A stretch of 64,000 bases of DNA from JABDIP01 sp965237625 (lineage in GTDB: Bacteria; Pseudomonadota; Alphaproteobacteria; DSM-16000; Inquilinaceae): the NCBI GenBank assembly GCA_965237625.1, contig CBDEGD010000014.1, positions 248,001 through 312,000 on the forward strand, given 5' to 3'. Positions 62,511 to 64,000 of this stretch are shown here, in pieces. The position numbers and the translations under genes were made by a program. The notes under the pieces were generated by a model, which was given only the letters and a program-made list of their open reading frames with translations, searched no databases and was not told the origin of the DNA. Numbering within the stretch: position 1 is the first letter of the stretch; the number at the start of each line of letters is the position of its first letter.

Positions 62511-64000
62511 TTAGGTTTCGCGGGTCGCTTGCAGGACCTCTTCGATCGAGGTCACGCCGGCCACTGCCTTTTCCATGCCGTTGTCGTACAGCACCCGCAT
62601 GCCGTTCGCCACCGCGGTCTCTTGCAGGGCGCTGGCATCGGCCCGGTTGAGGATCAGTTTCCGGATGGTGTCATCGACCACCATGGTCTCCAGGATACTG
62701 GTCCGGCCGAGATAGCCGACGCCGCCGCAGGCAGGACAGCCCCGCGCCCGGTAGAGGAGGATTTCCGATGCCTCGGTGTAACGCCGCAGGCCGAGGCGCA
62801 GGATCATCTCCGAGCTGGCGGCATAGGGTTCGCGGCAGGCGGTGCACAGGGTCCGCACCAGCCGCTGGCCTGCGGCGCCGTTGAGAGTGGAGGACAGGAG
62901 ATATTCCTCCACCCCCATATCCAGAAGGCGCGGCACCGCCGCGGCGGCGCTGTTCGTATGCACCGTCGACAGCACCAGATGGCCGGTCAGAGCGAATTCG
63001 ATGGCGGTTTTGGCGGTCTCCGGATCGCGAATCTCACCGACCAGCATGATGTCCGGCGCGTTCCGCAGCAGGGCGCGCAGTAGCCGGGCGAAATCAAGCC
63101 CGATCTGCGGCTTCACCTCCGCCTGGACGATGTCGGGAAGCTGGTATTCCACCGGGTCCTCGACGGTGATCACCTTCTTGTCCGGCGTATTGATGTGCAG
63201 CAGCGATGTGTAGAGGGTGGTGGTCTTGCCGCTGCCGGTCGGGCCGGTGACCAGCACCAGGCCGTGCGGCCGCTCCAGCACGCCGAGCCAGTCGCTGAGG
63301 TCGCGACCGCCGATGCCCAGCGTCTCGAAATCGAGCGCCACCGCATCGCGGTCCAAAATCCGCATAACGACGCTTTCGCCATGCACCGTCGGCAGGGTGG
63401 CGACGCGCAGATCGACCGGGATGCCGCGCACCGCCATCTTGATCCGGCCGTCCTGGGGCAGTTGCCGTTGGGCAATGTTCAGCCGGGCCAGGATCTTGAT
63501 GCGGGAGACGATGGCGGCGCGATAGCCGTTCGGCGGCGAGTCCACCTCGCGCAGGGCGCCATCGACCGAGATCCGCACCCTGAGGCCGCCATCACGCGGT
63601 TCCAGATGGATATCCGACGCGCCGGCCTCCACCGCCGACTCGATCATCCGGTTGACCATGCGGATGACCGGCGCCTCGCTGGCCATGTCCTGCAGCTGCT
63701 CGATGTCGAATTCGACCGATTCGTCACCATCGCCCGGTTCGGCGGGGCCGGCCTCCGACGCGTCGCCATTGGCATAGAGACGCTCGATCGCCGTCTCCAA
63801 CTCGGATTGCACGGCGACCCTTGTCTCGACCGTCCGGCCGGCCACCAGCCGCATGGCGTCGATCGCATAGGCATCGAACGGGTCGGCCATGGCCAGGATG
63901 AGAGCCTCATCGGTTTCCGCCATGGGCAGAACCCGGGATTCCTTCAGGAAGCGCAGCCCGACCTTGCCATGCAGCAGGGGCAGGGCGGGAAAGTCGCGCT
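62511..64000 (-). CDS. gspE: Type II secretion ATPase GspE (partial, N-terminus off the window)
   Basis: Cytoplasmic hexameric ATPase that powers pseudopilus assembly. Walker A is GPTGSGKTTTLYT, the Asp box and Walker B include IMLVGEIRDPETA, and the His box is LSTVHTNSAAAAVPRL. The zinc tetracysteine CTAC...CPACGG is kept. An ATG occurs at 63923, but the frame stays open to the window edge and encodes LPLLHGKVGLRFLKESRVLP, the normal N1 domain, so the real start is beyond 64000. It is the first visible gene of the cluster. Confidence 0.94.
   Translation of the reverse strand, partial: RDFPALPLLHGKVGLRFLKESRVLPMAETDEALILAMADPFDAYAIDAMRLVAGRTVETRVAVQSELETAIERLYANGDASEAGPAEPGDGDESVEFDIEQLQDMASEAPVIRMVNRMIESAVEAGASDIHLEPRDGGLRVRISVDGALREVDSPPNGYRAAIVSRIKILARLNIAQRQLPQDGRIKMAVRGIPVDLRVATLPTVHGESVVMRILDRDAVALDFETLGIGGRDLSDWLGVLERPHGLVLVTGPTGSGKTTTLYTSLLHINTPDKKVITVEDPVEYQLPDIVQAEVKPQIGLDFARLLRALLRNAPDIMLVGEIRDPETAKTAIEFALTGHLVLSTVHTNSAAAAVPRLLDMGVEEYLLSSTLNGAAGQRLVRTLCTACREPYAASSEMILRLGLRRYTEASEILLYRARGCPACGGVGYLGRTSILETMVVDDTIRKLILNRADASALQETAVANGMRVLYDNGMEKAVAGVTSIEEVLQATRET

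Overview
The window is GC-rich DNA from an alphaproteobacterium, probably a free-living Rhodospirillales-type organism. This is inferred from gene content: a GlpSTPQUV-type glycerol importer, a ChvI/ChvG-like two-component pair, a fused CysNC, a lanthanide-type XoxF methanol dehydrogenase cluster and a complete run of type II secretion genes. There are no rRNA, tRNA, CRISPR or transposase genes. Genes are dense and mostly in operons.

Layout. 1-3880: a partial MscS channel, an ALDH7-type aldehyde dehydrogenase, a small secreted SH3-domain protein and a ROK sugar kinase. 3881-10623 (+): a perfect inverted repeat and a strong promoter precede an operon made of a frameshifted FadR-type regulator, a trans-sulfuration-family PLP enzyme and a complete CUT1 sugar importer; a large palindromic repeat sits between its two permease genes. 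10796-15587 (-): a LacI-regulated CUT2 sugar importer with a D-tagatose/D-psicose 3-epimerase-like enzyme, for rare ketose use. 15788-20825: a small ORF, a 2-hydroxyacid dehydrogenase, sulfate activation genes cysD-cysNC, and a secreted trypsin-fold protein that has lost two of its three catalytic residues.

21525-28335: an overlapping lipoprotein / response regulator / histidine kinase operon, a stand-alone HD-GYP protein, an EamA exporter, an AI-2E-family transporter and a lytic transglycosylase. 28407-34491 (-): a glycerol ABC importer (V-S-T-P-Q-U order) in which the Q permease is frameshifted and the two ATPases carry complementary degenerate motifs. 34611-39524: an acetyltransferase, a thiamine-diphosphate enzyme, an orphan membrane histidine kinase and a DUF1330 protein.

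39565-50244: a periplasmic quinoprotein cluster. It holds a small cytochrome c, XoxF with the lanthanide Asp, its cytochrome XoxG and XoxJ, then the accessory set typical of PQQ-dependent alcohol oxidation: a rhodanese-like Cys/Trp-motif protein, a beta-propeller, an ABC-type binding protein without its own ATPase or permease in view, a metallo-beta-lactamase-fold hydrolase, a SoxYZ-like carrier and small Cys-rich proteins. 50413-53662: a large MscS-family channel, two tandem perfect hairpins and a small secreted protein. 53676-64000 (-): type II secretion genes gspE-F-G-H-I-J-L-M-C-D-K in transcription order, with gspE running off the right edge.

The best second-look items are the predicted pseudoprotease, the asymmetric GlpS/GlpT ATPase pair, an orphan minus-strand terminator that may mark a small RNA, the colliding 5' ends of two divergent genes in the quinoprotein cluster, and the PLP-enzyme/CUT1 operon of unknown substrate. 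Two clear single-base frameshifts (regulator near 4571, glpQ near 29130) could be real decay or consensus errors.
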